Source of the DNA: Amorphophallus konjac
Lineage: Eukaryota > Streptophyta > Magnoliopsida > Alismatales > Araceae
Length of the DNA stretch: 64,000 nucleotides
NCBI GenBank assembly: GCA_022559845.1
Contig: CM040118.1
Location: 442,120,053 to 442,184,052 of the forward strand
Reading direction: 5' to 3'
Below the pieces are notes generated by a model. That model was given only the letters and a program-made list of their open reading frames with translations. It ran no database searches and had not been told where the DNA came from. Position numbers and translations under genes: made by a program. Shown piece after piece: positions 11,077 to 20,661 of this stretch (position 1 is the stretch's first letter; the number at the start of each line of letters is the position of its first letter).

Positions 11077-11664
11077 TTATATAACATAAAATTAAATAAC
11101 AACATAATTATCATTATGCATATATCAAATTAAATAACACCCAAATTACAAAAGATTCCAAATGAAGAACATCAAAGCTAAACAATCCACATTTTTTAGT
11201 CAAATTAACATCAAATTTCTATTAAAATCAGATTTAAAAATATATTTACATGCAATTAAAATCCACAAAGTTTAAAATCACAAAAAGAATTTTTTGAGTA
11301 TTTACCTATTGCTATAGAGAATTCTGATTTCTTTGTATTTATCCACATCTTTGTATATATGTACTACTTCAGATATGTGGTCATTCCATTTCTCTATATC
11401 TTCTTATCATCATAAGACAAGGTTCAAATGGGGTGGGTGGGTTCTCTTATAAAGAACAAGCCCCAGGGGAGGGGGAGGGGGGCTGTTTAGAACTAGACCA
11501 ATGTGTTGTGTTCAGTATTTGGATGATGTCTAATTATGACTAATAAAATAACAATCTAATCTTGTGTGTGCAACTTAGACAAATATGTCAAACTCAAGAT
11601 GTATAAAGTCTCCTGAGTAATTTACAAAGTGTTTGATTCCTAGGATATCTAGTTGACCAGAAGA
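11077..11664. other. A/T-rich CACTA intronic or deleted region; no gene seen
   Basis: The stretch between the truncated TNP2 exon and the LINE is mostly A/T-rich, with a G-run at 11463-11484 (ggggagggggaggggggc). No protein family is recognisable on either strand. The missing TNP2 N-terminus should lie in this direction and is not here. Confidence 0.5.
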
Positions 11665-13690
11665 AGGGGGGTGACTTTAATGTTGTTTTATCTTCCGAGG
11701 AGAAGAAGGGGGGCACTATAGGCTATATCAATTCCATGACTGATTTATAGGGCTTTGTTGCTCTCCCAGGTCTTATGGATGCTAGTTATGTGGGCAAGTC
11801 TTTCACTTGGTCTAATAATCAGATTGGGGTCACGAACATTAAGGCCAGGCTAGATAGAGTATTGTTTAATGATTGATGGGCTGAAAAAGCCCCTGTCCTT
11901 ACTGTTAAGCACTTGATGAAAGAACCCTCTGATCATTCCCCGCTTCTTATCCAGCAACCTCATCCAAAGTCCGAGCCTAGCAGATTTGTTTTCCAGTACA
12001 TGTGGCTAGAGGATGATAAATTTAAAACAACAGTGAAAAAGGCATGGGATGCTGCTTCTCTCGACCACTACAATCCTTTTTTAGTCCTCCAGCATAAACT
12101 GAAGGCTATCAAATATGTGATAAAGCAGTGGAATAAGGAACATTTTGGCAACATTTTTGATAAGAAAGCTACTGCAGAGGATGAGGTGAAGCAGGCTGAA
12201 AAAGAAAATGATGAAGATCCTAATGAAGGAAACATGGTATCTCTCCAAATTGCACAAGCTGCACTTAGAAGATGCCTTAACCTTGAAGAAATTTTCTGGG
12301 GGCAGAAAGCCAAAGCTAACTAGCTGTAGTTAGGGGACCGAAACATAAAGTTCTATCATCTTCAAGTGAAACAAAGGAGAGCTAGAATGACCATTGACAG
12401 AATCAAAACTGACAATGGAGATTGGTGTGATGAGGAGTCTCTGCTGAAGGACAACTGGTTATTTTAAATCCACAAGGGGTGTCCGATAGGGTGACCCCTT
12501 GGCCCCAGCTTTGTTCATCATTGCAGAAGAAGCTTTAGGCAGAGGCATTGCCAGCCTTTTTAGCAGTGGGAAGGTTCAACACTTTCATGTGTCTCGTGGT
12601 AGCATGCAAATCTCTCACTTACTGTATGCTGATGACACATTGGTGTTTTCTAATGGTTCATCCAAGAACGTCAGATGTCTATTGGCTTTCATAAAAGACT
12701 ATGAGGATTCTCTGGATCAGAAAGTTAACAGCAATAAAAGCAGCTGTATAGTTTCTCATAAAGCTTCTCCTACTGTTATCAGAAGAATTGCAGACATAAC
12801 AGGTTTCATTTACAAATGTGTTCAACATATTAATTAATGACTCACCGGATCAAAGATTTTGGTGCCCCAACAGCAGTGGTTTATTTTCTGTTGCCTCCTT
12901 TCATAGAACTCTTGGTTCAGCATCCATGTGTTCTTTTTCCTTGAAGATATGGGATTCCTTTATTCCATCAAATACTTCTCTCTTCTTATGGAGGGTCTAC
13001 CATTCGACGGTGCCAACTAATAATCAGATTGCCAGGTGCGGCGTTTGCCTATGCTCCATGTGTCTCTACTATCGAATGCCCCATGCTGAAACAAAGGACC
13101 ATTTGTTCCTTTCTAGTGACCTTGCTAGATCATCTTGGTCTTTGAACGCCGCTATCTCTAATCTAAATCCCGCTGATTACACTTTTGTGTGCTACTTCCT
13201 GTCTGACGTTTTTAGCACTGTTAGTGACACTTCGTTTACCCGGGATGGTGAGTAAGCACATACCTCACAAGGGTTAGATCGGGTCATGATATTGTTGTAG
13301 TGTTCTAGTCGCGAGTCATGTAGGAGGAGAGAGCTACCCGTAGAAAGGGTTAGCTAGACAAGAAGTATTGGAGTAGAGTGACCATGGAGTGAAGCTACCA
13401 TTATGGATGGGGGCTGAGACAAGAATGAATTAGACTAGTTAGAAGTTAATGAGCTACATATGCAGGATTTGAATCCATAACTTGGAAGGTGTCTTTTGGG
13501 GATAAAATTATGTGGGCTCAACTCAAAGCGGACAATATCTTACAATGGTTGAATTGAGTCATAACATTGTGGTATCAGAGTAGAGTATGCATAGTATGGT
13601 ATGAGCTAGTACGGGGACGAACTAGGGAGAAGCTAGTGGGATTGATGTTTTGCTTTAAATAAAGTATTCATCCAAAAAAATAAGACATAC
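11665..13690 (+). mobile_element. Decayed L1-type LINE (endonuclease end, partial RT, zinc-binding region)
   Basis: Near 11671 the frame reads GDFNVVLSSEE, the core of the APE-type endonuclease, and near 11930 SDHSPLL, its C-terminal catalytic His motif. A linker helix region follows to 12323. At 12476-12510 comes RGV-R-stop-GDPLAPALF (reverse transcriptase), then HLLYADDTLVF near 12625 with the catalytic YADD. At 12850-13230 there is a zf-RVT-like segment (RFWCPNSSGLFSV, SLFLWRVYH, AETKDHLF). The parts lying between 12465 and 12476 and near 12837 are deleted, and several stops occur (TAG 12487, TAG near 11749). The 3' end is suggested by taaataaag plus an A-run at about 13650-13681. It is 5'-truncated and inactive. 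Confidence 0.8.
13256..13645 (+). repeat. LTR-tail plus primer-site remnant inside the LINE 3' region
   Basis: The segment at 13507-13590 reads as a plant LTR end (gggctcaactcaaagcgg, acaatatcttacaatgg) followed by tggtatcagag at 13571. This is the form of an LTR end next to an initiator-Met primer site. No second LTR and no coding capacity are visible. Confidence 0.45.
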
Positions 13691-13873
13691 TAACAATAAA
13701 TCTAAATAAGATTACATAAATTAAAAAAAATGAAACAATACATATCTGTCTGAAATTAAATTTTTACTTACTGTTTATTTGTAAAAGAATCTTCGAATCT
13801 CTCGTTCCCTTCCTCTCGACCGATTATCCTACAATGAATACAAAATATATTAAATAAAATAAAAAATAATTAA

Positions 13874-14410
13874 TTAATCCCTCCCAGACCTCCTACTAGC
13901 CCCTCCCCCCCACTGGAGCCCCCCTCCTGCTGGCACCTCCCCCTCTCCCCTCCCCACCACCCACCGCACCCCCCTCCCCCCAGCGACCACCTCTTGCTGC
14001 TCCCCCCTCCCCCCCACCCCCGGACCCTCTAACGACATCCCTGAACCCTCCCTCCCATCGGCAACCCCCCCTCCCCCCCACCCTCTGTGAACCCCCCCTC
14101 CCACCTCCAAGCTCCCCCTCCCCCTCCGACCTCCCTGAACCCCCCTCCCATCTCCGACATCCCCCCCACCCTCCCTGAACCCCCTCCCACCGACGAGCTC
14201 TCCCTCCCCCCCACCGTCCCTGAAACCCCTTCTCCTCCCACCGACGAGCTCTCCCTCCCCCTCCCCCCCCTCACCGTCAGTGAAACCCCCCTTCCCTCCC
14301 ACCGTCGATGACCTCCCCCTTCCCCCCTGCTGGCCCGTCCCTCCCAGTCCAACCTCCCCCGCCCCCCAACCCACCGGAACCCCCCCTTTGGAACCCCTCC
14401 CGGATGATTC
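13874..14410 (-). repeat. Extremely G-run-rich leader of CACTA (C-rich on plus strand)
   Basis: About 540 bp consist almost wholly of runs of 3-8 cytosines on the plus strand (guanines on the transposon sense strand), with short imperfect repeats such as ccaccgacgagctctccc at 14197 and 14238. Long Gly/Arg- or Pro-rich frames read here are composition artefacts. The flanks 13690-13873 and 14411-14785 hold no recognisable gene. Confidence 0.7.
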
Positions 14411-14789
14411 CCAACCTCCAAAAACAAAAACAAAAAGATAATGGCACCGGCGGGGAATGGGGAGAGGGAGAGGGAGGGGGCTTACCAGATTGGAGAAGAT
14501 GGCGAGGGACGGCGAGGACCAGCGAGGGTGGCGATGGCGAAGACCGTGTCCAGGATGGTGATGTACCCACGACGATGGTGATGTACTGGCGGCGGCGACG
14601 GCAAGGACGCCACCGGAATGGGGGAGGAGGGGCGCCCGACGGGGACGGCGAGCTACCACGACTCTGATGGGGACGGCGACGAAGGTGAGCTCCGATGGGG
14701 TCTCGTCTACAGGGAGAGAGTGGAAAGAGAGAGTGAGAGTGTGACTGAGTGGGAGGGAGAGGGTTCGGTCGCGGGCTATTTGGGAAAAA

Positions 14790-15014
14790 ATTTTGACGGA
14801 TTCAGATGGAATTATTTTCCATCAAAAATGCCGTCTGAGTTCAGACGGATTAATTTCCGTCGGAATAACCATCTGAAATTATGACAGATATTCCGATGGA
14901 TTCTAATTCGTCTGAAATACATATGAAATTTCTCACTGACTGTGATCATCGTAATTTATGATGGATATTCAGACAGACTAGATTCTGTCTGAAATCTCAC
15001 TTTTTCTGGTAGTG
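14790..15014 (-). repeat. CACTA terminus and subterminal repeats
   Basis: The terminal word on the minus strand is CACTACCAGAAAAA (15014-15001). Within the adjacent 225 bp the 8-10-bp word TCAGACGGA and its inverse TCCGTCTGA-like forms recur in both orientations (near 14797, 14830, 14845, 14859, 14893, 14910, 14970 and 14985). Such clusters are the usual binding sites for CACTA accessory proteins. Confidence 0.85.
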
Positions 15015-16556
15015 TAAGCTTATTTATAAGTAAACTTAACTGGTTACCATTCTGTCTCGGGCTGACAGAACACAGGGGTCTGACGGTCTAACAAGAGCGT
15101 GTCACAGTACCTGTGACGGTTTATCGAGGGGCCGTTACAGTAGTGTAACGCTCCTATTATGGTGCGTCAGAGACAACAGAGCAATTGAAATGCAACAGAG
15201 GGTGTGACGGCTTATCGTAAGGCCGTTACAGTGTTGTGACGGTCCTACCCTAGTCCGTTAGAGCTTCTGCTGACAGTAATAGATAAAAAGATCTAAGGTT
15301 TCAACTTACATCATGTCTGGAAATCATATAAAAACTTCCACATGATAGAATGAAGGCTAAGCTACTAGCATGCATGGGTTTTCTGTGAATTTGACAAGAA
15401 AGTTCCTTTTTAACTTAATTAGGGCTAAGAATACACATATATGCATGACTCTACTAAAACATGAAATCCATGATCTATAGTGCATGAAATCAAACACAAT
15501 CAGAGGGATTTTATCCCTAACAAGATGTTTTTGTCAATCATGAGATGACCAACCTTTTAACTGAGCTTTAACTTTCCAATTTATGACTGCAAGACACACC
15601 CTAATCTCTCCTTTCCTGAGATTTTTCAGCAACTTCACGTTGCCCTAGCTCCTCAGCCTCTTGACCTAAGGACATGAAATTTTGAGGGTAAGAAGATGAT
15701 ACTATTGGGAACAAAAAGTTCTAAATAACCGAACTCTAATTACCTCGTTTAGACGTCCTAATCTCTTGATCTTCAGGGGACTTGCGTTCAGTTTCCTAGG
15801 TTGCTAAGGTCGAACCAGCAACTTTGGAAGCTTCAATCTCCTTATTTGGTTGATCTCCTAGCACGAAATTTGGAGAGCTATTAGTCTAATGTATTATAAA
15901 CAAAAGTTCTAAAGAACTTACCCGAAATTTTATCTCCTTACCTTGATTCTTCGTGAGCCAAAAGTAAGGGTCGCTCAATTCAGAACTGGGTCCTATTTAT
16001 AGGGTTTTGACTAGGGTTTGAAGATTAGATCGATTCTAGAGTCCTTAATTTGCCAGAACCTGATCCCTAAGTGTCCCTAGTATCCTTACATGTTCTCCTA
16101 ATTGGGTCTCTTACAGATAGGATCCAAAAGATCCAATCTTTTTGTAAGTTTTTCAACTCACGGAACTGTCAGGGTGTAACGCATCAGGACTAGTGCATTA
16201 CATGCTGTAGCGGTCACCCGATAGACCGTTACACCAAACGTGTGTAGAGTTTCAATTTAATAAAACTCTTTTATTCGTTTATCCTTCTAATTATCTATAT
16301 AAAAGAGTATTTATCTTTAAAATTCGTGGATAGGCTAAATAACCTTCTAGAATATGGGACAAACTTAATGGGCTTGGTCCTTAAACCTTTTGAGTGTTAA
16401 TTGAATAGGCTAGGCTAATTATTTAACACCATTGGGCCTTATAACCCATTTATTAGTTCCATAATCCATTTATTAATCTATTTAGCCCTTATAAATTTCA
16501 GAAAATTCCATTTATAATCCAAAAATTATTTATATAAATTCTGGGGCACTACATTC
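15015..16556 (-). repeat. Gypsy-type LTR (or LTR part), reverse orientation
   Basis: On the minus strand it starts TGTAGTGCCCCAGAATTT at 16556 and carries a TATA box (CCTATAAATAGG) at 16003-15992. The body resembles the plus-strand LTR at 40583 onward (shared ATGxCxTTAGGTCAAGAGG and CGTGAAGTTG words). Its low-coordinate edge coincides with the CACTA terminus, suggesting the CACTA element inserted into it. No coding region is present. At 15112 and 15203 the word tgtgacggYttatcg is repeated 91 bp apart, each followed by a short ggccgttacag inverse. Confidence 0.6.
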
Positions 16557-17723
16557 AGACATTCATTATGTATTAACTGCGTCCCTGGCGGAATTTCGAC
16601 AACATCTCCCTCGGACCCGGGGTTCATGGGGTATAAAATAGAGACTCGCCCACGGAAGGACCCAAGACGGCCTCAAAATTCTTGGGTGAGCTGAAGATAG
16701 CTACCCTGTAACCCAAAGTGAGCGTGGAAACCTGAGGGCTAGTCTTCAGCGGGTTATAATAACCCATGGGTCGTGGTTTCTAAAATTCTGGGACATGGAT
16801 CCAACATGTTGCCAGGCATATGGCTGTTGCTATTCACTTCTCAAGTGGGGTTCCCCCAGGGACCATACTATGAAGAAGTAAGTCCCGGGTGGGGTGATCA
16901 CCGCAGAAATGGATGCCATCATCTGTGGAGGATAAAAAAAAGAAAGCCCAAGACCGGGCGAAGAAGGCAGGAAGCCATGCTAGAGACGGAGGGGGAGACA
17001 GAGTAGGAGCCATAGTATATATTACAATCGAGGCTTTTTTATTCACTGTAAGAGCGAGAGGTATAGGAGAAACATACATCGTAGCAAAGAAACGAAGCAC
17101 AAGAAAAGAAAATACAGGGGGGGAGAGAGAGCATGGGCTCCTCTCCCCCTAACCTCACCTTTTCTACTCTCTCTTCTCCCTCTTCTTCACTCTGAAGACG
17201 CAGGTGCACTTGAACCTCTTTGGAGACGAAGAGGCCAAACTTCTCTTCTTCTTTTTTAGAGAGCCAGCCCCTCTTTCATTCGCCAACCACATCCTCAATG
17301 GGCCTTGAGTCCTTTTTACAGCAGTGGAGGTGAGGGCCTTCGAACCCCCAGTTCTTCCTCTTGCCCTCCCCCTTGTTAGATGCTACAGACGCCTACGCGT
17401 AGGGGAAGCACAGAAGGTAGCATGAGTATCTTCCTGGGATTGGCTGAGGCCGACGGATGCGACGTCGATGAGCTTTTTGGCGGTCTGTCGATGGGAAACC
17501 GATGGATAAGGAGGTTGGTAGCCTGCCAGACGAGGGGATACCCCATGGTCCGTCGGGTTGAGGGCCTCAAATCGCTTCTCCTTTTCTTCTTCTTCCCCTA
17601 TTTTTGCTTTGCTTGAGATGATCCGGCATGAAAATAGAGTTCCGTGTGGACGGAACAGTGATGAGAAGTGACACTTCTCAATCCTTGTCATTTCTACCGC
17701 CGGATGAGGAGGTGCTGGGCTTG
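16557..17723. other. Unassigned intergenic or LTR-like sequence
   Basis: No recognisable protein on either strand. A TATA-like word (tataaaatag) lies at 16632 on the plus strand, and a purine-rich stretch at about 17098-17130. Short frames at 16773-17006 and 17383-17814 have no family resemblance I can name. Confidence 0.4.
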
Positions 17724-18050
17724 GCGCCGATTCAAGTTGGGGGTGTGTGTGGAGACCGCGCCGGTTCAAGAGAAGGGGGGCTTGGTGCCGATTGAAAGGG
17801 GCCGGTGTGGCCACGCCATATCAAGGAGCAGGGGGGGCAGCTGGCCGATTCACTAGGGAAGAGGACCTCTTGCGCCGGTTCATGCCCATGGAGGGGCTGA
17901 CGCCGATTCATGCCACTTGGGGAGGCCTTGGCTAATTCACATGTAAGAAGGAGGGCCGTCGGATCAATGTTCAAAGGGGTTGACCGATTCACTTTCAAGA
18001 AGGGAGCCTGCCGGTTCACCTTCAAAGGAAGGGCCACCGGTTCACCCTCT
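17724..18050. repeat. Degenerate minisatellite, about 28-bp period
   Basis: The core CCGRTTCA recurs at 17727, 17761, 17788, (17815, degenerate), 17844, 17875, 17903, (17932), (17959), 17983, 18011 and 18037. The spacing is 24-34 bp, mostly 27-29. On the minus strand the last units read PLKVNRQAP and FLKVNRSTP inside a frame that begins at 18097 with an acidic MGEEDKEQEDEEEE stretch. That frame is preceded by a good splice acceptor (ttatttttcag). Confidence 0.7.
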
Positions 18051-18097
18051 TCACTCTCTTCTTCTTCATCTTCTTGTTCTTTGTCTTCTTCGCCCAT
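17732..18097 (-). pseudogene. Hypothetical acidic exon over the minisatellite
   Basis: A 121-codon frame starts at ATG 18097-18095, two bases after a splice-acceptor-like pyrimidine tract and AG. The first 20 residues are almost all Asp/Glu. The rest is the translated 28-bp repeat and loses its pattern toward the end. I recognise no domain. It may be an exon of a retroelement accessory gene like the one at 44884, or chance. It lies directly beside the gypsy pol fragment but on no obvious common frame. Confidence 0.25.
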
Positions 18098-18127
18098 TCC
18101 TGAAAAATAAGAAAAGGGTGAAATGAG

Positions 18128-19899
18128 TTAGCATCGGGGAACAGATGCGTATATTAACATGCATCTCTTTAGAGAAGTATAAATTCTTTTAAGCGTTGAT
18201 TGAAGCACGCCTGAAGAGAGGGGAATTATTTTAAGCGTTAATTTTAGCGTGTCAACAATAGTATACCTAGATTGGTGCACTTCTTCCATTATCTTCTTCT
18301 TGGTTTTGTCACTATTAGGCACACAAGTTTTTCCTCGGAATAATAATCTCCCATCATTAGCTAGTTGAAAATCAGGCCTTTGGCTCAAATTTCCTGTAAT
18401 TTCAACCAATAAAGGATCGTTACCTTATTGCTCTTTTATTTCAGAGAACATATCAGGTTGTACCCTTATACTGGCAATCAAGACTCGTTCATCCTTTGGT
18501 TCCACATTTAAATTTAATCTTGTAAATTGCTCCAGCAATCGTCATTCATTAATCATCAAACTTGATAATAGAGCCCTCTGCTTTCTACTAAGAGCATCAG
18601 CCACAACATTACCTTTTCTAGGATGGTATTGAATAGAAAAGTCAAAATCTTTCAAATATTCTAACCATCTTCTTTGTCTCATGTTGAGCTCCTTCTGAGA
18701 AAATATATATTTTAAACTTTTATGGTCAGAATAGATAATGAACTACTCACCATATAAATAATGCCACCATATCTTGAGAGCAAAGACTACTGCCACCAAT
18801 TCTAGATCATGCACAGGGTAATTAATTTCGTGGGTTTTCAGTTGCCTAGATGCATAAGCTATCACCTTGCCTTGTTGCATTAATACACAACCTAGGCCAA
18901 TTCCCGAAGCATCAGCATATACCTCGAATCCTCCTCCTGCCATAGGCAGCGTAAGAACAGGTGCAGTTGTCGAGCGCTTCTTCAGAGTTTCAAAACGCTT
19001 CTCACATTCTTTAGCCCATACATAAGAATTTTCCTTCCTTGTTAATATAGTCAATGGCACGGTAATTTTAGAGAAGTCTTTGATGAATCTCCTATAGTAA
19101 CCGGCCAATCCTAGAAAACTTCGAATTTCGATCACATTTCTAGGTCTTTCCTAATCATTGACAGCTTCCACTTTAGAAGGATAAACAGAAATACCTTCTT
19201 TAGAGATCACATGACCAAGAAATGAAATTTCCTCCAACCAACACTCACATTTGCTCAATTTAGCATATAATTGATTATCCTTTATATCTGTAATTTAATC
19301 CTTAAATATGCTTCAAGTTCTTCCTTGGTTTTGGAGTAGATCAATATATCATCAATAAATACCACCACAAATTGATCTAAATAGAGTCTAAAAATACTAT
19401 TCATGAGTTGCATAAATGCTGCAGGTGCATTAGTTAGCCCAAAAGGCATGACAACAAATTCATAGTGCCCATATCTACTCCTAAATATTATCTTATAAAT
19501 ATCTTCTTCCTTAATTCTCAGTTGATGATAACTAGATCTAAGGTCATTCTTGGAGAACTAATGAGCTTAAGAGATTTGATCAAACTATTCATCAATTTGT
19601 AGTAGAGAATACTTATTCTTGATAGTCAATTGGTTCAACTGCCTATAATCAATGCATAACCTCATAGATCCATCTTTCTTCTTCACAAAGAGAACAGGTG
19701 CTCCCCAAGGTGATGTACTAGGTCTGATGAATCCCTTCTCTAACAATTCCATCAATTTCTCTTTTAATTCTTTCAACTCAGTAGGTGACATTCTATAAGG
19801 AGTTTTGGATATAGGGGCTGCTCCTGGTATCAAATCGATTGAGAATGAAACTTCTCTCTCGGGTGGTATGCTAGGCAACTCCTCGAAAATATATCTGGA
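18128..19899 (-). pseudogene. Ty3/gypsy pol fragment: reverse transcriptase, RNase H, integrase zinc region
   Basis: From 19899 downward: [13 protein letters not shown], then RT ([32 protein letters not shown]), then [13 protein letters not shown] near 19440 and the catalytic [10 protein letters not shown] near 19350. RT thumb and RNase H follow at 19135-18743 ([51 protein letters not shown]). An integrase N-terminal segment (IMEEVHQSRYT) lies near 18290, where the second zinc-binding His is lost. Multiple stops and frame breaks separate the pieces. The family makes cDNA from the element RNA. Tat-B has inserted just upstream of the RT start at 19900, and integrase is truncated at 18128. It is likely part of the chromovirus-type group, whose LTRs begin TGTAGxxCCCC. 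Confidence 0.85.
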
Positions 19900-19900
19900 T

Positions 19901-20624
19901 TGGAGAGGGGAAATCTTACCACCCGAACGGAGAGGCCAAACAAGGTCCGACCCGACCCAACGAGGCCCAGCTCCTTGGAGTGATAGCCCTAGGGCCCACT
20001 CAATACAAGCCTAATAACTCACTCGGATCAAGCACTTCCTAGGCGGCCTTCGGGTTGGGAAGTCTGAGCATCAGATAGATCGGGAAAGCTCCTTCGGAGC
20101 CTAGTATTCCCTGCACAAAACCACGCACTCATCGCTCGGGAGGCATCTCCTAGGCCAGTGCCTCACGCTTGGGCCAACTGATGGAAGCTTATCTGTACGG
20201 CCATTACGAGCCCTTTAAAAGCTGAGAGCTCAAGAGGATAATGGAGATCAAGAGTCCACGTGCTATAAAGAACCCACAAGAAGGATGTAGCCCCCTCCTG
20301 AAACTCCTCAGCTTATAGGGATTATGCACTCAATGAGCCATTATTTAAGCCGGAAGAGCCCTACTATGAGGAGGTAAGCCAAAAACCCTGAGCAGGAACC
20401 ACTTCACCTCTTGGTGGAGAGAGATCTCGTGCCCCCATCTTCCCCTTATCTCTTCCCTGTGCACCAGTGCTCTACTACACTTGCTGACTTAAGCATCGGA
20501 GGGTTCTCCCCGGGGATCCATCCCTAGGAACCTCTGACCTGTTTCCTTTCTTTCAGTTCATACTTCAAGGGTACGTGGTTATTCTCTTCCCCGCTTAGGA
20601 GTAGTGCGAGATCGCCCCTCTTCA
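19901..20624 (+). repeat. Tat-B 5' LTR
   Basis: It starts TGGAGAGGGG and ends CCCCTCTTCA, and its structure and motifs match the Tat-A LTR read on the minus strand (TGGAGAGGGGGATT to GCCTCTTCA). It is 724 bp, against 759 bp in Tat-A. The primer site follows directly. Only one LTR is present; the 3' part of this copy is lost. Confidence 0.85.
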
Positions 20625-20626
20625 TC

Positions 20627-20642
20627 TGGCACCGACTGTGGG
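20627..20642 (+). other. Tat-B primer-binding site
   Basis: TGGCACCGACTGTGGG lies two bases after the LTR end. It is the same variable-tRNA type site as in Tat-A (TGGAGCCGTCTGTGGG) and typical of plant Tat-lineage elements. Confidence 0.7.
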
Positions 20643-20661
20643 AAATGCGTAAAGAGCCATC

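Larger units (their letters stand above)
7120..15014 (-). mobile_element. CACTA (En/Spm-type) DNA transposon, 5' portion, interrupted
   Basis: The minus strand starts at 15014 with the terminus CACTACCAGAAAAA, followed by subterminal TCAGACGGA-like repeats, a G-rich leader, a TNP2-type transposase pseudogene (11076-8929) and a second gene with a Transposase_24-like region (8786-7120). The far end lies beyond Retro1, outside the window. A LINE is nested at about 11665-13690. The three bases after the terminus are taa, but the 3-bp target duplication cannot be confirmed. The N-terminal half of TNP2 is not visible, so this copy is defective. Confidence 0.85.

Noticed and set aside
13874..14659. 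261-codon Gly/Arg-rich minus-strand frame
   Set aside because: It is a direct product of the G-run tract; overlapping frames on both strands are equally long.
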